A stretch of 16,253 nucleotides of DNA from CAZRCZ01 sp964598765 (GTDB lineage: Bacteria; Sumerlaeota; Sumerlaeia; MVZB01; JAJFLK01): NCBI GenBank assembly GCA_964598765.1, contig CAZRCZ010000039.1, forward strand, positions 1 to 16,253. Reading direction: 5' to 3'. Below are positions 1 to 5,912 of the stretch, piece after piece. The position numbers and the translations under genes were made by a program. How positions within the stretch are numbered: position 1 is the stretch's first letter; each line of letters begins with the position of its first letter. The notes under the pieces are model-generated. The model saw only the letters and a list, made by a program, of their open reading frames with translations, was not told the DNA's origin and ran no database searches.

Positions 1-60
1 GGTACCCCTGGTTTTTTCGCCCTCTTTTCGTCAACCTATTTCAGGACGGGACACCTCAAA

Positions 61-564
61 ATGTGGGAAAGAGATCGAATTGAATCGCAAGCAAACCTGC
101 GTGTATTGGAAGGAATTCCTTATCCGACGCCGGAAATTGAGAAGATCATTCAGGACACGAGGCGCAGTTTAATGTTGGCCTCTGCTCAAGCCGCATTTTG
201 GATGAACTATGACATTCCGCAATACCACAAATTGGGAAAGGACGAGTATGGCGTTAAAATGATTCGCTGGCATAAGGATAAAGCAGAATTACTTCCCGTC
301 GGAATCAACCGCCGCTCGCGAAAGCAATATCCCTATGTCGTTAAGTCCTTGGCCGTATGGGCAGATGAATTACTTACACCACTTGCAAAAGACCATGCCA
401 AGCGGACGATGGAGATATTGATTCAACTCGGATGCTATGCTCTGACAAGCTCCGAGAAAAGAGGCGATTCTACATCACGCTTTCGCGTCCTGCTCAATCA
501 ATGGCGCAAGGACGTGCCGCATCATGAAGACATGTTCTCCCACCTTTTCAAGGGCGTGAAATGA
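61..564 (+). CDS. Hypothetical protein, 167 aa
   Basis: I do not recognise this protein. It is soluble and basic, with no signal peptide or membrane segment. Trp, Tyr, Lys and Arg are scattered through it (for example WMNYDIPQYHK near residues 47-57 and GINRRSRKQYPYVVK near 81-95). The C-terminal half looks helical and ends in a charged segment. The DNA is visibly more AT-rich than the genes to the right, which suits recently acquired material. The start has only a distant AGGA (43-46, 14 bases upstream), so ribosome binding is weak or the start is uncertain. It precedes the replication genes on the same strand, so an accessory or regulatory role in the element is possible but unproven. Confidence 0.6.
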   Translation: MWERDRIESQANLRVLEGIPYPTPEIEKIIQDTRRSLMLASAQAAFWMNYDIPQYHKLGKDEYGVKMIRWHKDKAELLPVGINRRSRKQYPYVVKSLAVWADELLTPLAKDHAKRTMEILIQLGCYALTSSEKRGDSTSRFRVLLNQWRKDVPHHEDMFSHLFKGVK

Positions 565-714
565 CCGTTAAGATAATTTCCGATAATCTGGAACGATCAC
601 TTAACTAGGCAAGCCTTTGGCGGTCATGGTTCACTCGGGCATCATTCGGCGCAGAAACCGCCGAAGCGACGCCAACTCCAACCACACTTTCTCACCACGC
701 TTCCGGGTTTCTCG

Positions 715-729
715 TCGGAAAATTTCCGA
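715..729. promoter_or_regulatory. Short palindrome before the Toprim gene
   Basis: TCGGAAA and TTTCCGA flank a single A, giving a 7-bp inverted repeat with a one-base centre just before the likely start of the primase-like gene. A related string (TTTCCGATAATC) occurs at about 575-586 in the same gap. The 182 bases from 565 to 746 hold no convincing gene. A binding site for an element-encoded regulator is one reading; chance is another. Confidence 0.25.
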
Positions 730-746
730 TGCCGGGAGCGTTTTTC

Positions 747-1481
747 ATGTCCAGAAATATCACCTTGACCAAACTCGCCGGACGGCTACGCGCTCAAGGC
801 GAAGACTGCGATCAAATTCTTGTCGCGCTCTTGAACGCGCCGGAGCGCGACGGCTTGCGCCAATCAGAAGTTCGCGCAATCGCTCGGTCTGCGATGAAGT
901 GGCCGAAAGGAACGCCGAAAGCCAACGGCGCGGCTCCGCCGAAGTTCAAAGATGCCGTTGAGGAATTGTCATGGCGTCGCGGGTGGTCCGCCGATTCTCT
1001 ACTCTCACTTGGGGCGGTTGCCAAAGGCGCGGAAGTTCATTCTCCGATGCGCGATGCCAAGGGGAAGATCACGGGTTGGCGTCGTCGTCGCGGAGACGGT
1101 CAACCGTTCAAGGGGAACAACAAAGCGTTGGCGGCCAAGGAAAGCGCGAACGGCCTGATACTGCCGTGGCCGTTCCCCGCCGATGATCCGGTTTTGGTAG
1201 TCGAGGGAGAAGCGGACGCGGCGGCGGCGTTGAGCGCGGGATCGAAAGCGGTTGTCGCAACGCCGGGAGCGCAACCCGGCCAGCGCGTCGTCGAGGAACT
1301 TCAAAAACTTCTTGCTGGTCGAGCGGTTGTCTTGGCTCCCGATCCCGATGACGCGGGCACGGCATGGCGCGAGATGATCGGCGCGGCGTTGAGGGGGGCG
1401 GGTTGCTCGGTTCGATTCATCCCGCCACTTGCGGGGATGGACTTGGATAAGCGGCTACTGAGAGCGAGAGGCAACCCATGA
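747..1481 (+). CDS. PriCT/Toprim primase-like protein of the mobile element
   Basis: Predicted DNA primase-type replication protein. Residues 3-51 resemble the primase C-terminal 1 (PriCT_1) domain: RNITLTKLAG near the start, then LRQSEVRAIARSAMKW. Residues 148-240 form a Toprim domain with VVEGEADAA (catalytic-type Glu153), DPDDAG (199-204) and a terminal DLDKRL. Toprim domains carry out the metal-dependent nucleotidyl transfer of DnaG-type primases. The start is placed at the ATG with GGGAG 8 bases upstream; an ATG at 729 would add six residues. PriCT normally follows a Prim-Pol domain, which is absent here. The same frame is open back to the TAG at 606 without a start codon, so N-terminal loss is possible. 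The stop overlaps the helicase ATG (ATGA), implying coupled translation. Confidence 0.8.
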   Translation: MSRNITLTKLAGRLRAQGEDCDQILVALLNAPERDGLRQSEVRAIARSAMKWPKGTPKANGAAPPKFKDAVEELSWRRGWSADSLLSLGAVAKGAEVHSPMRDAKGKITGWRRRRGDGQPFKGNNKALAAKESANGLILPWPFPADDPVLVVEGEADAAAALSAGSKAVVATPGAQPGQRVVEELQKLLAGRAVVLAPDPDDAGTAWREMIGAALRGAGCSVRFIPPLAGMDLDKRLLRARGNP

Positions 1482-3127
1482 AAGTCCAGACTGCCGAACT
1501 CCAACGGCTCGTTGCCGGGGCGATTCCTTGGACGCCAAGCGCAATCCCCGAAACCAAGGATGAAATCGAAAGTGACTCACGCCTTGATGACATTGGAAAC
1601 GCTCGCCGTTTTGCGCGAGATCATCGGGGCAGGACGCTCTATGTTCCGCAGTGGAAAGAATGGCTGTATTGGGATGCGAAACGTTGGGCGAGGGACACCG
1701 GATCACTTCGCGCGATGGAACTGGCGAAGCAAACGGCTCGGAACATCTACGGCGAAGCCGGACGTTGCGCCGATTCCGACAAACGCGCCGCGATTGCGGG
1801 TTGGGCGAACAAAAGCGCGAAGCGCGAGCGGTTGACCGCAATGATCGCGCTGGCCGCAAGCGAGCCGGGCATGAGCGCCAACGCGGAGGAATTTGACGTT
1901 GATCCGTGGTTGCTGAATGTCCTGAATGGCACGATTGATCTACGGACGGGCGAACTGCGGCGACACGCGCCGGATAATCGGATCACCAAGCTGGTTTCGA
2001 TCATCTACGATCCGGCGGCAACGGCTCCGCGATTTGAGCAATTCCTGAATGAGATATTCGCCGGAGACAAGGATTTGATCGCCTACGTTCTCCGGGCAAT
2101 CGGTTATTCGCTCACGGGAGCGGTTTCGGAAAAGTGCTTCTTTATCTGCTACGGTCCTACCGACACGGGAAAATCAAAATTCTTCTTCCTGCTTGAATTG
2201 ATCGGGGGCGAGTTTTTCCATCAAGCCGATCCTGAACTTTTTTGCGAATCGAAAAATCAAAGGCGCGTGGGGGAAGCGACTCCCCATTTGACGGCCTTGC
2301 GCGGCGTTCGCATAGCCGTCGCTTCGGAGACAAGCGAGCGAAGACGTTTGGCGGAGCGGAATATCAAGGTGCTCACGGGCGGCGAGTCGCTCAACGCTCG
2401 CGCTCTCTATGAAAACGAAACGAAGTTTCCCCCTTCCCATAAACTTTGGCTCGGAACAAACCACAAGCCGAAAATTTCCCAAGACGGGGCGGTTTGGAAT
2501 AGAGTCCGCTTGATTCCCTTCAACGTCGTTTTTCCGAAAGACAAGCAAGACAAAAGCCTTGAGCAAAAATTCAGAATCGAAGCCAGTGGAATTCTCGCGC
2601 TCGCCGTTCGCGGGTGTCTTGAGTGGCAACGGCTTGGCGAATTGATGGAACCTCCCGCCGTCGTTGGCGCGACGGAAGACTACGAAAAAGATGAAGACGT
2701 GGCCGGAAAGTTCCTTCAAGAGTGTTGCGTCCGCGACACGGCGGCTTGGGTTGCGTTCAAGGATTTGAGAGCGGCGGCAAAAGATTGGGCGGAGAACGCC
2801 GGAGAGTCGGAAATCTCAAATAACGCTCTCACCCGCCGTCTTGATGACCTTGGGTTTCCATCGGACAAGGGTGCGAAGGGAAGGCGTATTCGGCTCGGTG
2901 TGAAACTCAAAGAAGGTGGCGCGGGTGGCGGATGTGATTCGATTTTGCACAACTATTCCTTACAACCTCTCACGAAAAGGACTTTACCCAAAGTCGCGCC
3001 ACCTTGCCACCTAAACGGGACGGAGCCTGAGCGCGAGCGGTTCGAGGAACGCGCCGGGATCAGGGAATTTGATGGGAATTTTCCGCGACTGGAAGCGGAG
3101 AAGTTGGCGCTTGAGGAAACCCAATAA
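1478..3127 (+). CDS. D5/P4-type phage-plasmid SF3 helicase (replication protein)
   Basis: Predicted replicative helicase of the phage/plasmid primase P4 family. Residues about 35-200 match the D5_N-type region (DVDPWLLNVLNGTIDLRTGEL near 139-160). The SF3 ATPase core follows: Walker A GPTDTGKS (226-233), Walker B/ETSE motif VRIAVASETSE (277-287), sensor-type Asn in LWLGTNHKPK (324-332) and an arginine-finger region in WNRVRLIPF (340-348). The C-terminus (about residue 470 on) is low in similarity to the family, rich in Gly and Glu, and variable-looking. The start overlaps the Toprim gene stop by ATGA, so the two are probably made together as a split primase-helicase. In P4 alpha-type proteins these activities sit on one chain. 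Confidence in family is high; the priming partner is inferred. Confidence 0.9.
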   Translation: MKVQTAELQRLVAGAIPWTPSAIPETKDEIESDSRLDDIGNARRFARDHRGRTLYVPQWKEWLYWDAKRWARDTGSLRAMELAKQTARNIYGEAGRCADSDKRAAIAGWANKSAKRERLTAMIALAASEPGMSANAEEFDVDPWLLNVLNGTIDLRTGELRRHAPDNRITKLVSIIYDPAATAPRFEQFLNEIFAGDKDLIAYVLRAIGYSLTGAVSEKCFFICYGPTDTGKSKFFFLLELIGGEFFHQADPELFCESKNQRRVGEATPHLTALRGVRIAVASETSERRRLAERNIKVLTGGESLNARALYENETKFPPSHKLWLGTNHKPKISQDGAVWNRVRLIPFNVVFPKDKQDKSLEQKFRIEASGILALAVRGCLEWQRLGELMEPPAVVGATEDYEKDEDVAGKFLQECCVRDTAAWVAFKDLRAAAKDWAENAGESEISNNALTRRLDDLGFPSDKGAKGRRIRLGVKLKEGGAGGGCDSILHNYSLQPLTKRTLPKVAPPCHLNGTEPERERFEERAGIREFDGNFPRLEAEKLALEETQ

Positions 3128-3131
3128 TGAT

Positions 3132-3161
3132 CCCCTTATTATTATTCCCCCCTATCCCCCC
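3132..3161. other. C-tract / AT spacer run after the helicase gene
   Basis: Directly after the helicase stop there are three cytosine runs: 3132-3135 (four), 3147-3152 (six) and 3156-3161 (six). The first two are separated by TTATTATTATT and the last two by TAT. More C runs and a CG-alternating stretch follow to 3190. On the - strand this gives G runs that could form a quadruplex-like structure. Its position beside replication genes makes an origin or accessory replication site imaginable, but no iterons were seen. Confidence 0.3.
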
Positions 3162-3208
3162 TCCGCGCGCGATAACCCGCGCCCGATAGCGAGAAAGGTG
3201 CAAAAAAG

Positions 3209-3505
3209 ATGAGCAAAGCAACCCCGAAAGCCGAACAAGACACCATCCTAGCCGCGTTTGAACGCGCCGCCGGTGAGGAGGTCCGAGTCGTATGGAGCGA
3301 ATACGGAGGCAGGCGGTTTCTTACGATCCGCCTATTCTGGCGGCCTGAGAATCAAACCAATGGCGATTTCTGGCCGACGAAAAGAGGGGTGACAATTCGC
3401 CCGTCCGAGCTTGGCAAGCTGAAAGCGGCGATAGAACGGGCAATGGAAATTCACGATAGACAATTACTGAACTCGCCACTACCGCCGGAGGATCGGGAGT
3501 TTTGA
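3209..3505 (+). CDS. PC4/p15-like transcriptional coactivator family, ssDNA-binding
   Basis: Small 98-aa protein. Residues 25-82 resemble the PC4 (Sub1) ssDNA-binding fold: VRVVWSEYGGRRFLTIRLFW, then a linker, then PTKRGVTIRPSELGKLKAAIERA. The 'PTKRGVTI' strand followed by an amphipathic helix is the family hallmark. Bacterial PC4-like proteins bind single-stranded DNA and are often carried by phages and integrative elements. AAGGTG 8 bases upstream supports the start. It lies 81 bases after the helicase gene on the same strand, so a role as the element's own ssDNA-binding protein in replication or recombination is reasonable. Effects on transcription are also possible. Confidence 0.72.
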   Translation: MSKATPKAEQDTILAAFERAAGEEVRVVWSEYGGRRFLTIRLFWRPENQTNGDFWPTKRGVTIRPSELGKLKAAIERAMEIHDRQLLNSPLPPEDREF

Positions 3506-3517
3506 ACGATTAACGGC

Positions 3518-3823
3518 ATGATTGAAATTCGCCCCAACTGCCTTTATAGCCGCGCGGACCTGCTGACGATGTTCAAGCCCGTAGGATTGGACGCTGATTT
3601 TGTCATCGCTCGGTTGCGACCGCGCAAGGTGTTCAAGACGCTTTGGAGCGGACAGGATTTGCTCAATGCGTTGGCCGATGCAAAAGCTCTTGGTGATGCG
3701 CCTTTAATTCCCGACATACCCGGCGGTCGGTGTCGAGGTGGAAAATCGAAGCACGATCCGCTGGCGGTGTTTGATGAAGCGATAGCGAAAATCAACGCGG
3801 AGGAACGAGCCAATCATTCTTAA
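3518..3823 (+). CDS. Small HTH-like protein, possible excisionase/regulator
   Basis: A 101-aa protein that I do not recognise with certainty. The N-terminal segment (YSRADLLTMFKPVGLDADFVIARLRPRKVF, about 10-39, followed by LWSGQDLLNALADA, 43-56) has the helix-turn-helix-plus-wing look of AlpA/Xis or MerR-like DNA-binding proteins. A basic Gly-rich stretch (GGRCRGGKSK, about 69-78) and a final helix follow. It starts 12 bases after the PC4-like gene and has no clear Shine-Dalgarno, so it may depend on translation of that gene. Its place just before the integrase fits a recombination directionality factor. That function is inferred from position and weak resemblance only. Confidence 0.6.
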   Translation: MIEIRPNCLYSRADLLTMFKPVGLDADFVIARLRPRKVFKTLWSGQDLLNALADAKALGDAPLIPDIPGGRCRGGKSKHDPLAVFDEAIAKINAEERANHS

Positions 3824-3861
3824 AAATTAAAGACAATTTATGATGATGAAACAATTTTCAG

Positions 3862-3890
3862 TTGACGAGCCGGCGATAGCGTCCTATACT
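3862..3890 (+). promoter_or_regulatory. Sigma-70-type promoter for the integrase
   Basis: TTGACG (3862-3867) and TATACT (3885-3890) are separated by exactly 17 bases, each box matching consensus at five of six positions. Transcription would begin near 3897, giving a leader of about 110 bases before the integrase ATG at 4011. The promoter lies inside the frame that would be coding if the integrase began at the upstream ATG triplet (3840), which argues against that start. Confidence 0.7.
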
Positions 3891-3968
3891 TTCTCTAACG
3901 AAAGGCCAAGCCTCCCGATGCTTTCGGCGATTCCAAACACAACTACAGGCGCGAACCTCTCCGTTCGG

Positions 3969-4006
3969 TTCTCCCCCACGGCAATCCGGCTTTGGAAGGG
4001 GGGAAA
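3969..4006 (+). promoter_or_regulatory. Possible hairpin hiding the integrase Shine-Dalgarno
   Basis: The integrase ribosome binding site is an unusually strong purine run (GGAAGGGGGGAAA, 3994-4006). A pyrimidine run TTCTCCCCC (3969-3977) lies about 20 bases upstream and could pair with GGGGGGAAA (3998-4006) in the transcript, with few mismatches. If it forms, the stem would block ribosome entry. No ligand-binding aptamer is recognised. Confidence 0.35.
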
Positions 4007-4010
4007 TCGA

Positions 4011-5204
4011 ATGAACGCGATGAAATCGTTCAAGATCGGCTGTATCAGGGTCAAACCTGACGGGCGCGATTCATGGATCATCCGCTACCACGATCCGGCC
4101 AGCGGGCGCGACGTGCGGCGCAAGCTGTCGGGTCTTGGATTGAAAGAGGTCCATGCGGTCGCGGGACACGTCAACCATGAAGTCTTGAGCAAGGGGGGTT
4201 ATCTCCCCGGCGAGGCTCCGGCGGTTCCCGGCGTTTCGGAAGGGATGACCCAAGCCATAGAATCGCGCAACACGATTCCGGCAACGCGCCGGGACCGGAT
4301 GCAACGCGCCAAGGCGTTTGTCGCTTGGCTTGGGGCGAATCATCCGAGCGTGAAGACGTGGGATCAACTCAAGCCCGCGATGGTGCAAAACTACGTAGTT
4401 GCATCGGAGCGGCGAGGGTTGGCGTTTTGCTCGGTTCGATTGAATCTCGCCCCGATCAAGCTGGCATGGCGATACATGGCGGAGAATTACTCCGATCACG
4501 TCAGGCCGTTGCCAAGGATCAAGGTGAATCGTTCTCCCAAGCCGGAGATACAATGCCTTGAGGCTCCCGAAGTGGCGGCACTCTTGGATTGGCTTCGGCT
4601 TAATGCGCCGGACCTTTGGGTTATGGGAACACTTCAAGCCCTTTGCGGTCTGCGGGTTTTGGAAGCGTGTAATCTCAGGGTTGAAGACGTTGACCTTGAA
4701 AACGAAACGCTCACCATCACAGACACCGGACGCCACAAACCCAAGACGTTGACCAGTTGGCGGACCATCCCGCTTTGCTCGGATGCCTTGACCGCTTTGC
4801 GCCATGCGATTGCGAGCCAAAAGATTCGACCCGCGACGGGGGAATTGTTCCTCAACGCGGACGGGGGATTGTGGAAGCAATCGGCTTTGGGACACCGCTG
4901 GACCAAAACGCTTCGGCGGGCGGCGCGGGCAACGGACAATCCGCGATTGGCCGAGGTTCCGGCCAAGGGACTGCGGCGGTCGTTTGCGACGTTGGCGGGC
5001 AAGCTGGGCGTTCAAGATCGGCTCTTGAAGGCCTACTTGGGACACGCGCCGGGCGACATGCTGGGCGAGCATTACCGCCGGATTGACGTGGCCGAATTGA
5101 AGACGGTTTCAGGCGCGATGGAGTCTTGGAAAGAGGCTCTTGGGATGCGAAAAACTGGCAATTTTCTGGCATCGGCTCCCCAACGGGAGAGCGCGAACGC
5201 TTGA
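4011..5204 (+). CDS. Tyrosine-type site-specific recombinase (integrase)
   Basis: Integrase of the phage/element tyrosine recombinase family, 397 aa. Residues 1-65 resemble an arm-type DNA-binding region (SWIIRYHDPASGRDVRRKL). About 90-165 is the core-binding SAM-like domain, and about 180-380 is the catalytic domain. Catalytic residues visible are Arg215 (LCGLRVLEA), a beta-hairpin Lys (K243 or K245), Arg322 in KGLRRSF, His345 (LGH) and the nucleophile Tyr355 (GEHYRR). The first position of the usual HxxR box is Lys319 instead of His. The start at 4011 is chosen for the strong AAGGGGGG 7 bases upstream and the promoter at 3862-3890. A longer frame from 3840 has no Shine-Dalgarno and would add 57 unconserved-looking residues. 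The stop lies about 30 bases from the tRNA attachment site. Confidence 0.93.
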   Translation: MNAMKSFKIGCIRVKPDGRDSWIIRYHDPASGRDVRRKLSGLGLKEVHAVAGHVNHEVLSKGGYLPGEAPAVPGVSEGMTQAIESRNTIPATRRDRMQRAKAFVAWLGANHPSVKTWDQLKPAMVQNYVVASERRGLAFCSVRLNLAPIKLAWRYMAENYSDHVRPLPRIKVNRSPKPEIQCLEAPEVAALLDWLRLNAPDLWVMGTLQALCGLRVLEACNLRVEDVDLENETLTITDTGRHKPKTLTSWRTIPLCSDALTALRHAIASQKIRPATGELFLNADGGLWKQSALGHRWTKTLRRAARATDNPRLAEVPAKGLRRSFATLAGKLGVQDRLLKAYLGHAPGDMLGEHYRRIDVAELKTVSGAMESWKEALGMRKTGNFLASAPQRESANA

Positions 5205-5230
5205 TCTTGCTTGGGTTTCCGATGGAGGAA

Positions 5231-5276
5231 CATCGGTTCCGAAGACCGATGCTCTATCCAACTGAGCTACTGGCGC
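5231..5276 (-). tRNA. 5' half of tRNA-Arg(UCG), element attachment site
   Basis: Read on the - strand from 5276: acceptor 5' strand GCGCCAG, TA, D arm GCTC-AGTTGGATA-GAGC, A26, anticodon stem TCGGT, loop CTTCGGA (anticodon TCG, reading CGA), stem ACCGA. After position 43 the sequence no longer looks like a tRNA: there is no variable loop, no T stem, no TTCRA T-loop and no GCGC-matching 3' acceptor strand. The gene is therefore cut at the anticodon arm, facing the integrase. Tyrosine integrases are known to use tRNA anticodon arms as crossover sites, so 5231-5249 probably contains the att core. Whether an intact tRNA is rebuilt at the element's other end cannot be seen. Confidence 0.8.
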
Positions 5277-5293
5277 GAACGCGGTTCAATCCA

Positions 5294-5321
5294 ATCGTAG
5301 CAATTGTTCTTCTCGGATCAA
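5294..5321 (-). promoter_or_regulatory. Promoter of the truncated tRNA-Arg gene
   Basis: On the - strand TTGATC (5321-5316) and TACGAT (5299-5294) are 16 bases apart, 17 bases before the tRNA 5' end at 5276. That leaves a short leader, as usual for tRNA genes. It overlaps the stop codon of the toxin remnant. It shows that the host side of the tRNA gene is intact on this flank. Confidence 0.5.
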
Positions 5322-5576
5322 CGATAAACTTCGCCCCGATGACCGACGGCCACGACCAGCACAATGAGACGATCGTCATGGATTTCATAAATGATCCGGT
5401 AATCTCCGACGCGGACACGCCAATCGTTGGCCTTGCCCTTGAGTTTCTTCACTCCCGGCGGACGGGGATCATCGGGCCAAGGCGCGAATCTTGAGCTGAA
5501 TCCGCTCCCGGATTACGCGGGGCAATCTTTCCAACTCCCGCCCCGCGCGGTCCGCGATCTGAACGGTGTAGGCCAA
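5318..5576 (-). pseudogene. RelE/ParE-type toxin gene broken by a one-base frameshift
   Basis: The - strand from a TTG at 5576 reads MAYTVQIADRAGRELERLP..., then RALA, where the frame breaks. The rest continues in a second frame as DDPRPPGVKKLKG, DWRVRVGDYRIIYEI and AVGHRGEVYR before the stop at 5320-5318. Together these give a complete RelE-like mRNA interferase of about 85 aa, with the family motifs KKLKG, WRVRVGDYRIIY and a terminal GHR.EVYR. One extra G (+ strand run 5474-5476) shifts the frame and creates a stop after 35 residues. AAAGGA 7 bases upstream supports the TTG start, which lies 3 bases after the antitoxin stop, as in normal RelBE-type operons. It may be a real loss of toxin or a single-base sequence error. 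Confidence 0.8.
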
Positions 5577-5579
5577 AGG

Positions 5580-5864
5580 TCAATCCTTTAACCGATCAAG
5601 GCGGGCTTCCACTTCTTCCCAAGGAATGACTTTTTCGGTTCCGGCCTTGATGGCGGCGCGAACGCGATTGGCTTCCTCCACGTCAATGCGGTCTTCTTCC
5701 TCCTCAATCAACCGCTCCAAAAGCGCGGCGTCTTCGGGCGTGATGAGCGCGGCCAGAGGCTTGCCGTTTTTGCGATCCAGAATGACGGGCTTGCCTTTGC
5801 GGACGCGGCGCAACGGTTCCTTGAGAGAGCGGACGGTTTCGGGAGTTGCGGGAAAATGGGTCAT
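5580..5864 (-). CDS. Phd/YefM-family antitoxin
   Basis: Type II antitoxin, 94 residues from the ATG at 5864. The N-terminal Phd/YefM DNA-binding fold is visible as TVRSLKEPLRRVRKGKPVILDRKNGKPLAALITPEDAALLERL. A long acidic helix (EEEEDRIDVEEANRVRAAIKAG) and a toxin-binding tail ending IPWEEVEARLDRLKD follow. GAGG 9 bases upstream supports this start over an ATG at 5912, which would overlap the pump gene stop. It would bind its own promoter and neutralise the RelE-like toxin just downstream. Because that toxin gene is frameshifted, the antitoxin may now be an orphan. Confidence 0.85.
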   Translation of the reverse strand: MTHFPATPETVRSLKEPLRRVRKGKPVILDRKNGKPLAALITPEDAALLERLIEEEEDRIDVEEANRVRAAIKAGTEKVIPWEEVEARLDRLKD

Positions 5865-5883
5865 GGATTGATACCTCAGCGTG

Positions 5884-5912
5884 ATTTTCGCCCCAATCCG
5901 CAGTGGGATCAA
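5884..5912 (-). promoter_or_regulatory. Candidate promoter of the toxin-antitoxin pair
   Basis: On the - strand TTGATC (5912-5907) and GAAAAT (5889-5884) are 17 bases apart, each matching consensus at four of six positions. They lie at the 3' end of the pump gene and 20 bases before the antitoxin start. Moderate match only; readthrough from the pump operon could also express the pair. Confidence 0.3.

Larger units (their letters stand above)
1..5250. mobile_element. Integrase end of an integrated element (satellite or integrative element), left end outside window
   Basis: The block holds a Toprim/PriCT protein, an SF3 helicase, a PC4-like protein, a small HTH-like protein and a tyrosine integrase, all on +. 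It stops at a truncated tRNA-Arg gene about 30 bp after the integrase stop codon. This is the standard layout of a tRNA-targeting integrative element at its integrase-proximal end. No virion genes (terminase, portal, capsid, tail) are visible, so a P4-like satellite or a replicating integrative element fits better than a full prophage. That is inference, because the left end is not in the window. The right boundary is placed in the anticodon arm of the tRNA fragment, where tRNA similarity stops. Confidence 0.7.

Noticed and set aside
617..961. 114-codon + frame overlapping the primase-like gene
   Set aside because: Its Arg/Ser-rich product has no domain, and the overlapping frame carries clear PriCT and Toprim motifs.
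3840..4010. Upstream integrase start at the ATGATGATG triplet
   Set aside because: There is no Shine-Dalgarno, the stretch contains a strong promoter, and a much better ribosome binding site precedes the ATG at 4011.
4071..5072. Long open frame (333 codons) on - opposite the integrase
   Set aside because: It lies wholly antisense to a gene with clear tyrosine-recombinase motifs. Its translation is Arg/Pro/Gln-rich with no recognisable domain, as expected for a shadow frame in GC-rich coding DNA.
5177..5190. CTCCC-CAAC-GGGAG hairpin as an integrase terminator
   Set aside because: It lies inside the coding end of the integrase and is not followed by a T run.
5205..5276. tRNA-Arg interrupted by a group I intron
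   Set aside because: Such introns sit in the anticodon loop, but here both strands of the anticodon stem are contiguous, and the T arm does not reappear nearby.
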